Below, piece by piece: positions 48,228 to 58,587 of a stretch of 64,000 nucleotides of DNA. Under the pieces are notes generated by a model. The model was not told the DNA's origin. It searched no databases and saw only the letters and a program-made list of their open reading frames with translations. This DNA is from Orobanche coerulescens (taxonomy: Eukaryota; Streptophyta; Magnoliopsida; Lamiales; Orobanchaceae), in contig CM065804.1 in assembly GCA_033398695.1 (NCBI GenBank), positions 11,393,001 through 11,457,000 on the forward strand. The letters are read 5' to 3'. The position numbers and the translations under genes are program-made. Position 1 is the stretch's first letter. The number at the start of each line of letters is the position of its first letter.

Positions 48228-50019
48228 TTCTCCCCCGCCCATTTCGTCGACGTCCTCGGCGACGTGGCGGTCCCTCGATGAACCGAACTGCTCCAAGGTG
48301 GTAACTCGGCTCCTCCTCAAGCTTCCTCACGTACTTGAGTGCCGACATGGCTTGTCTTGAAGGCTCTGTGGTCAAGTGTATTTCCTGCAGCTTGGCTTGA
48401 TCACACACGTACAGCGCCCTCTTATGCGGAACAACGCCAACATTATTCTTCCTCAGGAAGTCCATGCCCAGTATTATGTCCCGATCATCCATGCTCGTCA
48501 CCTTGAAGTGCACGCGCGGTTCCCACGTGCCTATCTTTAGTCGCACCCCATTGGCGACCCCTGTAACTCGAACGGGTGGTGCATTATTCGACTTCATCCA
48601 AATCGTCCCTCGATGACCTGAAGCCCCAACCTCTGTGCTTCAGCCTCGTCAATGTAGTTGTAATCGGCCCCTGTGTCAACCAACGCCTTGACGGGTTTCC
48701 CATTGATCAGCCCCGTCGCATACAACAAGTTTCCCTCAAGCGGTGCTCCGTCCCGCGATGCCATCCCTGTGGCTGAGTTCAACACCTGAAGCGCCATCGA
48801 TGTCCCATCACCCTCGGCATCGTCCCGTGCCTTGGTGTACTCCATGGCGGCTACCCGCGGAAACTTCGAGCATTGCCTCGTCGAATGCTCCGTGCTCCAG
48901 CAAATCTCACATTTCTTCTTCTTCGGACACGCTGCTACGAGATGGTCTGCACTCCCGCACCCATGGCAAGTCCGAGCCCATCCTGACTGCTTGCCGTCCT
49001 TGGGCCTGGCCATCCTCGCGCCCCTATCCGCACCCTGGTACGACTTGTCCTGCGTACCGATGCCGTCCTCGTCCCTCCTGGACTTCCGGCTCTCCCCGGC
49101 TGGTTTCAACTCGATCAGCCGTTCCGCTATCGCAATCGCCTCGGACACGTTCTGTGCCTTGGCCCTCTGCACCTCCAACTTTGCCCACGGTTTTAGCCCA
49201 TCCACGAACGCGAACAAAGCTTCCTGCTCACTAAGGCTAGGCAACTCCAAAGACGATCTCCTGGAACTCCTTCACATAGTCCTTGATCGTCTTGTGTGTC
49301 AACTCCTTCAACCTAGCCCGGACCTCAAACTCAACATTCTCCGGGTAAAACTGCCGCTTGAACTCGGCCTTGAAATCCTCCCATGTCTCCATCCGACATG
49401 TTCCACGCGCGATCTCTGTTTCGCGCCTTCTCCACCATAGCAGCGCCACATCTGCTAAGAAGAATGGAGCCGTCTGCAACTTGGTCGCATCATCTACTAT
49501 CCCCGATGCACCAAAGTAACGCTCCATGTTCCATAGGAAGTCATCCACTTCCCTACCATTCCTCGATCCTTGGAACGAACACGGCCGGGGGATGTCGATT
49601 CGATGGGGTGCCGCACCCCGCTGGTCCCGACCGTGGGCCATCGCCCGCTCGTACAATGCTGTCCTTCCCTCGATGGTCTCGATCCTCCCGATGATCTCCT
49701 CTCGAAAGGCTGCGATCATGGACCGAACCTCCTTCCTGACAGACTCAAGTATCTCCTCACACAAGTCGCGTCGCAACGCGTTAAGGGTGCCCGTCACCCG
49801 ATTCTCAAGCTCCTCCAACGACTCGCTCATCTCCGTCACCTGGTCGGCCACATTGCTCCATACCTCGAGAGCATCTGCGTGCTTGCCCATGGTTTCCTCC
49901 AGCCGAGCCACTCGTGCTTCCATGGCAACACCTCTTTCCACGGACTTGTCCCTAGACTTCCTGGACTTGTCCTTCTCCTGGCCGGGTTGAACTTTGGTGA
50001 CGCTGGACGTAGTCTCCAT
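48228..50019 (-). pseudogene. H gag-aspartic protease (two frameshifts)
   Basis: The start is the ATG at 50017-50019 (METTSSVTKVQPGQ), about 67 bases after the PBS. A charged coiled-coil-like N-terminus (about residues 30-130) leads to the gag domain (VDDFLWNMERYF, LLWWRRR, WEDFKAEFKRQFYPENVE, IKDYVKEFQEIV). An extra T near 49245 shifts the frame. The next part has SLSEQEALFAFVDGLKPWAK, a CCHC knuckle (CHGCGSADHLVAAC), a second Cys-rich knuckle (CEICWSTEHSTRQC) and the protease site VDTGADYNYI. A second shift at about 48595 precedes MDDRDIILGMDFL, the protease C-terminal motif. The last frame runs through the purine tract into the 3' LTR and stops at 48094. Confidence 0.87.
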
Positions 50020-50085
50020 CGGTCCTCCTTGCACAAATCCTCTCAGCAACGTCTCAATGCGGAAGCTCCTTGAACCACTAGCGTG

Positions 50086-50097
50086 GCTCTGATACCA
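50086..50097 (-). other. H primer binding site
   Basis: The minus strand reads TGGTATCAGAGC, two bases from the 5' LTR. Confidence 0.88.
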
Positions 50098-50099
50098 CT

Positions 50100-51222
50100 T
50101 GTCACGGGGTTGGGTTTGAGCACTCGAAAGCTCTTCGGACCCGTGCGGCACTAGACTAGAATTGTCTCGATCTAGCTAGTAAGCCTTACTCACTCGGTCG
50201 CTAAGTATGAAAGGAGGGGTTTAACACTTGGGAGTTGAGAGTAAAACACTTCACTATTTCACAATACTTCACAAGTACAAGAATGTTGAGTCTTTGAGGG
50301 TTGAGTGCAAATGAGCCAACCTCAAGCCTATTTATACTACTCCTAGGACCTAGAATCTTCTACTCCACCTCCTCATTTGGAGGACTCTAGAACATCCTAT
50401 ACATTCCATATACTTCTATCCTATTCTAGAACCTATCTCTAGAATAATCCACACTTGTCTATATATACAAGTCTACAAACACAAGTCTAGAGTATTCTAC
50501 AAGTACAAGGCATACAATCATCTAGAATACTCTATATCATTCCAGCACTACATCCTTCTAGGGGTTTCCTAGAGGCTTCTCTTCCATTCCGGGCGCCCGG
50601 CCCGTCTTTGTCCGTCCCGGCCCGCATCGGCCCGTCTCGGCCCGACCATCTGGGCCCGTCTCTACAATGTTCCAGACTCTTCCCGAACCTCCTGGACCAA
50701 GCCGGTCCGCTTCTAGTTGCTTCCGGTCGAGTCTTTCCTGCTGAGTGGCTCCTCAGCTTTTCAATGTCTACTGCCCCCACAAGGCTTTTTCCGTCTAAGC
50801 CTATTATAGGGGAGGGTCTCTCTCGCACCTCGCGCGGCCACAAGACGCCGGCCGCGCCCGGCATCCCACGCCCGCGTCCGGCCGCCCGGCTCGAGTCCTG
50901 TTCCTGGACTCGGCCTTGTCCGTCGTGCCTTGTCCCACACGATCGCTGCCGCCCGACCTTGCCCGCGTCCTCGCGCTGCTTGGACAGCCGATCCGGACAT
51001 GTCCCGTCCGCAATGCCCCTTGGGCGATCCGCTTCCAATAGCGGCGTCCGTGCTCCTCCCACGGCTTACTCGCGTGACTCTCCGTCCGGTCACGCCGTCC
51101 CGAAGGCTGAATATCCCCATGCAGCCCGATGCCATCCATGGCGTCCTGCTCGTGCCGGTCCCTCGGCACCCTGTGCGACCGTCTGCGCACACATGGCTCG
51201 TTGTCGACTGTCGGCCGTGATA
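50100..51222 (-). repeat. H 5' LTR
   Basis: 1123 bp, near-identical to the other H LTR over the first 480 bp. The minus-strand TATA box (GTATAAATA) is at 50329-50337. Differences cluster in the GC-rich U3 (50590-51200), where CCGG and CCTGG sites have lost or gained bases. Confidence 0.9.
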
Positions 51223-52053
51223 AGATTGCCGATTTGACAGCGGCGCTTACATCGCTGAGCTAGCGCTACAGAAGGCCCGGCCAGAAGGCGTGCGCTTACG
51301 CGGTTCTGCCGTGCTCTCGGCGGTGCTCAAGACTCGTCCGGCTGGGCCTCCGCAACCGTCCGGCCACCAAGCCACTCGCCACGACCCGACGCCTCGATTT
51401 CCGAAAACGCACGGAACGGACACGACGAAAAGTTCGCGGACGACATCAACGACTCGAGATGAAAACGTAATGCAATAATTAATCATACGCGACCAAGAAA
51501 AGGGTCAAGACGACAAATACAGATATGGATACCCGTAACTTTCAAGAAATTACAAAATGGCCCAAAACGCCCGGAAATCACGATACGTGATCGAATAACC
51601 AAACCGAAGTTCACAACACGTCTAACAAAGTTAAACGGACTTGCGGGAAACTCAAATGTTAGCTTTGGACGAGATTCGCAAGAATCGAACTCAAGTGCGG
51701 AAAAGTCGCTAAAAAGCACAGAACTCAACAAAACAACACCGAAACGAACTCGGATGATAAAAAGTGTAGAATTAATCATTCTCAGAATGACGAAACGGTC
51801 ATGAGCGAGTTGTCAAAACAGACTTCCGCCAAAAATAGAAAATTACCAGGAATCGAAATTACGGGTATTACATGTGTGACCTCATCGGTCTGTGTGTTTA
51901 TGTGTAAGTGACCTTAACGGTCTGTATTATTATATTGTTTGACCCTGGCTGGGCAAGCATTTGGTTGTTTATGGACGTTTAGCCTGGTAGATCCTTGCGG
52001 AAAGGGTTTACGGCGTGTAATATTCCCATACGGTTTTGGGGGTGTTACATTTA

Positions 52054-52065
52054 TGGTATCGGAGC
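52054..52065 (+). other. E primer binding site
   Basis: TGGTATCGGAGC, four bases after the 5' LTR end at 52049. Confidence 0.87.
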
Positions 52066-54980
52066 TTAGGTTGCGGAAACCTAGGCTGTCGGGTCGAGTC
52101 GAGTCGTGGTTTGTCGAGTAATGTGTTGTCTTGTCGTTCGAGTCGACAGGTGACAAGTTGAGTTGTGCGTAGTCACAACGTGTCGGATATGTTGTCGGAT
52201 GAGATTAGTATCGTGGGCGACCGTCATCTCCGTGCGGCCTGTGGACTTAAGTCTCCTCTTTTATGCGAAGTACCTGTGTATCATGATTGTATCTAAATGA
52301 GTTAATTGCGGTGCATAATTTTATTTGCACGGTGTTGTGAATATAGTTGTATTTAATACGTGTGACATATAATATATGTATAAAACTGGTCCTATTGTTG
52401 TTTTACCTTTGAACCATTGTGAGGGGTGGTATAGTGTGAAAATTGAGAACCTTGTTGGGTTTCGAATAAGGTATCGACGATTGAGTTCGTGAGAAACTCC
52501 GAGGAACGGGTTTGTTATATGTTTAAACTAGATGCTGTGAGACGTATTCAATCGATTGTGCATGCATGTCAATGTATTTTTTTATCCGCTGCGTGAGTTA
52601 TTTTGTAATGGCTTTCGGTATTTTACCGACTGAGTTTTATTTTGAAAATCGATTCCCTTAACCGAGTTTTTGGCGTTATGGCCTTGATCGTTTTGGCGAA
52701 ATTCTTATGACGGTATTTAGTATTTTGTAAATGGCTTTTGTGATTTTTGAAATATTACCGTCATCGGCCCTTTTTGGCATTTTTGTAAATGGTTTTATCT
52801 GGTGGGTTCGGCGCGGGACCCACAGCGCTATAATGTTCCGTGTAATTACCTGAGATTTTTGGGCATTCTAGCCCATTGAATTATCTTTGAAAACCTTGAG
52901 TATCCTAGAAATAAATTTCGAGACGTACGTTTAAAATGATTTATTTTCTCGTGGTACATCCAAGGTGCCACAATATGTTTCAAAATTCTTCTACCTCGAG
53001 GACCAAAATGTTTTGAGATATTTCCAATATTTTAGAAACACTTTTACTTAGACCCGAGGGTCGAATATTTCCGAAAGTTTTCACGAAAAGAAAGTGTCCT
53101 CATTTTTATCAAATGCGAAATAGTTCTCCAAAGTCTCGATAACGATGCTTCCCGTTTGTATTTTTTTTGAAACGTGATACTCAAGATCAACCGGTGTTTT
53201 TCCTAAATTATTTTCAAAAGGTGGTTTTCGTTTTAAAAAAAAAACCCATCATTTCCTGCTTGTGGTCGGAGAAGGTGTGTATGATGTTGGTATTGTTGTT
53301 AGGGTGTTAGCCCTCCGAATTGTGATTGAATTGGTGGTGAACGTTGAGTCGTTCGCCACGCATATGTTTTGTTAGCCCTTTGTGGGAGGTGTGATGACGA
53401 TTTTTAATGTTGTCATTTCGTGGCGGCTTGCGTGTTATCGCACCTGTGTGAGCTGTTAAAGCTTGGGTTTGTACGTTTGTGTGCATGTGTGATTGTTTCA
53501 TGATGTTTGTAATTGTGTGCTAGTTATTGTTTGGGCCGTTAAGGTCGCCGAACGATACCGTCATTGCTGTAGTGTTTGTGTGTGTATTACTTTACGATGG
53601 TAATCGTTGTATATGATATGTGTTATGATTCTTTGTTGTGCTGAGTTGGCATCTCCGCTATGTTGTTTTGCGACGTTATACCCCATTGTATTTTCGGTAT
53701 GCCGAGCCGAGGCGTTTCAACCGTGGTGTGCCGGGAGCAAGCACGTGTAAATTGTCCTTCTCGACGGTAACACATTTCAAGTGCGTACTCGAGGGACACC
53801 GAATTCAGTTTTGCGAATTGGCTACCGAGACTTTCAAAGTTCGCGCTTCAGAACAAGTTATCAGGATCGGCTTTGAGAGGCCTTTGAAAGATGTTTCTGT
53901 CGGTTGCTTGTTGTGTTGTCACCTTGATTTCGTGTTGTGAGTTTCGGGAACGACACTTCTTTTAGAAGAGGTCGAATATAATACCCGTATTATTTTTGGC
54001 TCCTGCATTTTCTCTTTCTCAATTCTATCGGCTCGCTCGTGTTCGTTGATACTTTCTGAACTTGTTCTGTATTCCGGTTTCATCGTTCGAACGAGCCGTG
54101 ATCTTGTTGTGGGTCGATCTGGTTATCGCTGTGACTTTTTCGAGTTCGGTTCGATTCTTGTGAACCTTGTTCGGAAGTGACATCATCTGGTTTTATTAGT
54201 TCTTTTATTCGAAGTGGATCGGATTTTGAACCTCTGTATTTTCGACTGCCGACTCGCTTTATGTTCGTTGACATTTTCTCGAGCTTGTCCCGCCCTTGCT
54301 TTTGTTGATCGAACGAGTGTGGTATTGTTTGAATAACTCGTTTGTCGTTGTGATTTTTCAATTGCTATTCCCTTTCCTGTGGATCTTATGTGAGTGCGCA
54401 TCTTGTTGTTTTCACCGGATCATGTTTTGTCTCGAGTCGAGATGTGAACTTCGGAGTTTGTCGGTTGAACCTTATTGTTCTTCGTGATCCGAACATGATT
54501 ATTCGATTTTTGTTGACTCGATCGTTGTGGTTGATCATTGATTGTTCGGTTTTTTGTTGATCTCGTTTCGTGATTGTTGAACGTTCAGACTCCTTCGTAA
54601 TTCCCTTAAGTTCGAGAAATTAGTCTCGTTTCGATCTTCCAACCCTTGGGCGGTGGAATTCCGTATTTGTTCAGCGTTTGGCTCGCGTTTTGATTGATGA
54701 ACCGTTGGGTTGGTCAATCGTATTGATTTTTGTTCGTTGTGTTTTGTGATTGTTCAGATAATCGACTCGATTGTATTATCTGTTTGATGACGCTTGTCAC
54801 TTGTTGATTTTATTATGTCTATACCGGTGGCGTCGTGTTGGTCGTCGTGGAGCGTGTTTTCACGCCGTATATTCCGTTGCGTTGCTTGTAACGTTTCGCC
54901 GTTGGGCATGAGTTACGTGCTTCTTGTATATCTCGTTGAGTTTTTCCTGGCGGGATATTTCTTCTCCCTACTTGTTTTAA

Positions 54981-55015
54981 GTTTCGGGACGAAACTTCTT
55001 TTAAGGAGGGTAGAA
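54981..55015 (+). other. E polypurine tract with preceding hairpin
   Basis: GTTTCGGGACGAAAC (54981-54995), then TTTTAAGGAGGGTAGAA abutting the 3' LTR, identical to C. Confidence 0.82.
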
Positions 55016-57784
55016 TGTAATATCCGCAATTTTCGATTTTCGATAAATTTCTTTTTTCGGCCGGAGTCTGTTTTGACGACTCTCTCATGACCGTTTCGTC
55101 ATTCTGAGAATGATTAATTCTACGCTTTTTGTCATCCGAGTTCGTTTCGGTGTTGTTTTGTTGAGTTCCGTGCTTTTTAGCCGTTTTTCCGCACTTGAGT
55201 TCGATTCTTGCGAATCTCGTCCGAAACTGTTGTTTCGACTTTCTCGTAAGTTCATTTAATATTATTATTCATGTTGCAAGTTTCGGCTTGGTGTTTCGAC
55301 CATGTATCGTGTATTTCGGACGTTTTGGGCCATTTTCGTAATTTCCCAAAGTTTGGGGTAATTACTTTCCGTTGTCGAATTTCGGGCCTTCGGGTGGTCG
55401 GAATCGTGTGTTCTCTTAGTGCTCGAATTCGTCTTTGCGAGTACTTCGTAACCCTATCTTCGATTCGTACTCAGGTTCGGGTTTCGGGGTCGTTCGGGCC
55501 GTCGGAGTGGGTCCCGGCCGAGTCATGGTCGGGCATGCTGGGGCCAGGCCAGCCCTGGCCGAGTAACGTACGGTAGTGATCGGCAGTTACGTACGTAAGG
55601 CCGGTTACGTACGTAAGGCCCTGGCCGGTAACGTACATAACGTTTCCGGCATTTCCAAGCAGTGAGTTCGGCCATGGCCGGTTACGTACGTAAGGCGGCC
55701 GGCAGTCGACCTATTTAAGGCCTGGCAGCGTTTTTCTTCAGCCATTTCACTCGGTTTTTCCTTCTCTTCCGCGTCTGGAGGTGTTGGAATCATGGAAGGA
55801 TGTTGTTATACAATTAATCCATGAAGTTTTGAGTTTCATATCATCAATCATCCATCCTATAACATCCTCCGATCTACCGAATCAGGTCAGATTTCCTAGA
55901 AATCTAGTTTTGGGGAATTTTGGTGTTTTGGTTGTTTTCATCCGTTTAATCCGATTTAACTTAGGATTATGATGGATTGATGATTATTTAGATGTATTAT
56001 ATCATTTCCCTTGTTATTCCATGGTTGGATCGTATCGATCCGTTGTTTTGGCCGAGTTCTTGATCGACGCCTTGAAGGTGTCCGATATAATGTCATAGAG
56101 GGTTTTTCGGGCGTTCTACGATTATTCTTCCTCGTATGATCGATGATTTATTGATTATATGTTGTTAGGGTCGAATTCTTGTGAAGAACTCGATTCGGAA
56201 CCCTTTCGTTCGTTGTCTTCTTCGGGGTCCGAGCTTCCCGGTCGAACCGTGTTCTTCGGAGCATTTGGTAGCGGTTATTAAGGCAAGTATCTTATTATAC
56301 GACTTGTATCTTGCGACTAGTAACTACGTATGATATGTATGACGATTTTGCTTGCCTCCGTAAATATGTTCCGTTTGAGTTGGTTGTGTTTTCCGAAATT
56401 TGAAAGCTTTGTGATAATAGTGATATATTGGTATACGTGTTCGGCGTTGTGCCATTTGTGCAGGATTGCGATGTACATATGAGATGGTTGTACACGTGGT
56501 TGTGCAATGTATTGTGTACCGAATGTGTGTTTTGTTGGTTAAGAGTCGTTGTGATGATCATGATATTCGTGTTGTTTTGGTTTACATACTTGATTGTACA
56601 TTTCGGAGTAATGTGGAATGGCTTGACATTTAATGATTATGAGTTGTGTCGTGTCGATGTGTGCGCATGTGTTCCAGGTAGGGTCTGACGAGGCCTCTGG
56701 AGTTCGGTACATGATGTGTACGAACAAGGTGTGTGATCCAGGTAGGGTCTGACGAGGCCTCTGGAGTTCGGTACATGATGTGTACGAATAAGGTGTGTGA
56801 TCCAGGTAGGGTCTGACGAGACCTCTGGAGTTCGGTACATGATGTGTACGAACGATGTGTGTGGCCGGGTAGGGTCCGTTGAGGCCTCCGGAGTTCGGTA
56901 CATGATGTGTACGAACAGTGTGTGTGGCCGGGTAGGGTCCGTTGAGGCCTCCGGAGTTCGGTACATGATGTGTACGAACAGTGTGTGTAGTCCGGGTAAA
57001 GCCCGTCGAGGCCTCCGGAGTTCGGTACATGATGTGTACGAATAATGATCGTGTAGCAGTGATTGTTCGGGTAACATTTTAAATATGGATCTCGGACTCA
57101 TAATGATATATTATTCAGTATGCTTTGAAACGAGAATCGGGCTAAGGCCCTAATGTTTACGAAAAGGTTTTGTAAATTGGGACTCGAGGTCCAAAAGAAT
57201 TTCTGCTTTAAAAATCCCCGAGATGATGTGTTCCTTTTCAAATATCTCTTACTTGAGTTCGAAATTCTAAAACTTCTCGGGAACATTTCGATAAGTGATT
57301 TACGTATTAAATTCGTAGTTGCTATTTGCTTGTTACATTTCGTATGGTTTGATACTTGCACTAGTAAAACAGTGGAGTTTTACTAACCCCCGAGTAATCG
57401 GGGGTGGATGTCTGTTCTGCGTCCAGGTACATGCAGGTTCAAGGGAGCAGTCACAGGATTGGCACAAGGGGATGACGAGCTGCGATACAAATCAAGAGTT
57501 GAGAGTTGGTAGAGTTTATTTGTATTGTTAGAGTTGATTCAGTCTTCCGTTGTATTGTATTTCGAACCCTGTGTGGGTAATGTTGTTAGTCAGTCCTGTT
57601 GATAGAGTTGTGTGACCTCACCTGGCCTGTGTTTATGTGTAAGTGACCTTAACGGTCTGTATTATTATATTGTTTGACCCTGGCCGGGCAAGCATTTGGT
57701 TGTTTATGGACGTTTAGCCTGGTAGATCCTTGCGGAAAGGGTTTACGGTGTGTAATATTCCCATACGGTTTTGGGGGTGTTACA
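55016..57784 (+). repeat. E 3' LTR
   Basis: 2769 bp, uninterrupted. It has a palindrome array at 55585-55695, a TATA-like box near 55710, a six-unit tandem array at 56674-57044 and a hairpin module at 57355-57408 (CCCCCGAGTAATCGGGGG). TSD CCGGG follows at 57785-57789. Confidence 0.93.
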
Positions 57785-57789
57785 CCGGG

Positions 57790-58120
57790 GAGGACCCACT
57801 TTGTACCTTTCGGCGGGCCTGTCGGTAGGTGTGAAGGTAATGACAGGATGGGGTCAAAAGGCCTTATCTTGCGGTGCCTTTTGCGGATCTGCACGCGGGT
57901 CTTCGTCCGAGATTCGGTCTTCGAAGACTCTGACGGGTGCCGGATTCATACGTGGCACGGGACGATCGTCTACAGTCGGACATTATAGGCGATCGCCAGA
58001 TGCCAATAGACGATCGCCTTGGACGTCGACCGCTAGGCGCTTGCCCAGCATCTGTCTTCTATGGCTGGCTCTTGATCATTATGCCGATCGCTGTCGAGGC
58101 GTATTAATCGCCGCACAACA
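57790..58120 (-). repeat. F 5' LTR, outer (U3) part
   Basis: Continues the F LTR from 36222. It ends CCGCACAACA on the plus strand, the mirror of the TGTTGGG start at 35005. It contains GACGATCGTC (57961), GGCGATCGCC (57988), GACGATCGCC (58009) and CCGATCGC (58084). The outer end is inferred from the TGTTG/CAACA pair. Confidence 0.65.
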
Positions 58121-58464
58121 TCCATCAATTTTTAAAATGGAACTAAAAATTGGAACTGACTCGTGTGTTTATTAACAGAACCATTAAAAAACAAAACTTT
58201 AGAAAAAATAATCGAAGCCGAACCGCCTGGTTCCCATTCGATTCTGTGGTTCGGTTAAAAATCACACCCCTAATTCTACTAGAATCCCGTATTTAATATT
58301 TCCTAACACAATCCATTTTTGAAACAACATATTTATTAAACTTGCTCCCAAAGACAACTCTTTATTAATAAAAAAATAATTAATTAATCCGTGTTAATTA
58401 TTGGAAAACAAAATCAAATACTTGCCTAAATTAAAAGATGATAATACCCCGTACATGTTGACAT

Positions 58465-58537
<73 letters not shown>

Positions 58538-58587
58538 ATTACATCACGCACAAGAGTCACCACAACACAAAACAAGAATTCAGAAAG
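58121..58587. other. Spacer with hAT-like end and CT microsatellite
   Basis: GGTTCGGTTAAAAATCACACCCCTAA (given in parts: GGTTCGGTT then AAAAATCACACCCC) near 58248-58274 resembles a hAT miniature end. A pure (CT)n run of about 33 units lies at 58466-58531, followed by TGTGTG. The run is 57 bases upstream of the F-box ATG and may be in its 5' leader, as is common in plants. Confidence 0.6.
58466..58531. repeat. (CT)n microsatellite
   Basis: An uninterrupted CT dinucleotide run of about 66 bases. Confidence 0.98.

Larger units (their letters stand above)
47120..51222 (-). mobile_element. H: short LTR element with gag-protease only, minus strand
   Basis: About 4.1 kb, with LTRs 47120-48227 and 50100-51222 (TGTCACGGGGTTGG...GGCCGTGACA), a PBS and an intervening gag-protease region. 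No RT, RNase H or integrase is present. The layout fits plant terminal-repeat elements with GAG (TR-GAG), with a protease added. The right LTR ends GTGATA rather than GTGACA, and no clean 5-bp duplication is visible (left CGTAC). Confidence 0.9.
38821..51872 (-). mobile_element. G: non-coding LTR retrotransposon, minus strand (contains H)
   Basis: The 3' LTR is 38821-41124, the interior 41125-45447, the PBS 45431-45442 and the 5' LTR 45448-51872 (split by H). The target-site duplication TGTGT is perfect (38816-38820 and 51873-51877). Without H it is about 8.9 kb. No gag or pol motif was found in the 4.3-kb interior. It lies in the E 5' LTR in opposite orientation. Confidence 0.9.
45448..51872 (-). 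repeat. G 5' LTR (interrupted by H)
   Basis: Pieces 45448-47119 and 51223-51872, about 2320 bp. It is nearly identical to the G 3' LTR over the first 1.2 kb. The palindrome array (46790-47118, with remains at 51250-51300) is better kept here. H entered within this array. Confidence 0.88.
36223..52049 (+). repeat. E 5' LTR (interrupted by G)
   Basis: Pieces 36223-38820 and 51878-52049. It begins TGTAATATCCGC and ends GGGGGTGTTACA. Joining the pieces across the TGTGT duplication matches the E 3' LTR. Confidence 0.9.
52050..55015 (+). other. E internal region, non-coding
   Basis: 2966 bp with PBS, leader, an LTR-end-like relic (about 52650-52850, homologous to 43600-43740 of G in reverse), GT-rich sequence and an embedded PPT/LTR-start-like junction (53940-53990). 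The last 400 bp resemble the C interior. A 100-codon frame at 53638-53940 has no family motif. Confidence 0.82.
36223..57784 (+). mobile_element. E: non-coding LTR retrotransposon (LARD-type)
   Basis: The LTRs are 2770 bp (36223-38820 plus 51878-52049, split by G) and 2769 bp (55016-57784). The interior is 2966 bp. There are a PBS, a PPT and a perfect TSD CCGGG (36218-36222 and 57785-57789). Without the G insertion E is about 8.5 kb, the same size as C, and it shares the LTR start, leader, hairpin module and interior 3' end with C. No gag or pol is present. It lies in the F LTR in opposite orientation. Confidence 0.92.
33203..58120 (-). mobile_element. F: truncated Ty1/copia-type element with gag, minus strand (LTR split by E)
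   Basis: On the minus strand the order is 5' LTR (58120 to 57790, then 36222 to 35005), PBS (34991-35003) and gag (33731-34537). About 500 bp without coding potential follow. No protease, integrase or RT was seen and no second LTR is in the window. It is either 3'-truncated or a gag-only element. The left limit of 33203 is approximate. Confidence 0.75.

Noticed and set aside
47626..48320. Several long GC-rich frames on both strands of the H LTRs (also 50532-51237)
   Set aside because: High GC lowers stop frequency; the frames lie in U3 and differ between the two LTRs.
49383..50073. Plus-strand frames of 100-200 codons opposite H gag
   Set aside because: They are shadows of the minus-strand gag-protease, which has clear motifs.
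53638..53940. 100-codon frame in the E interior
   Set aside because: It has no gag or pol motif and is absent from the homologous C interior.
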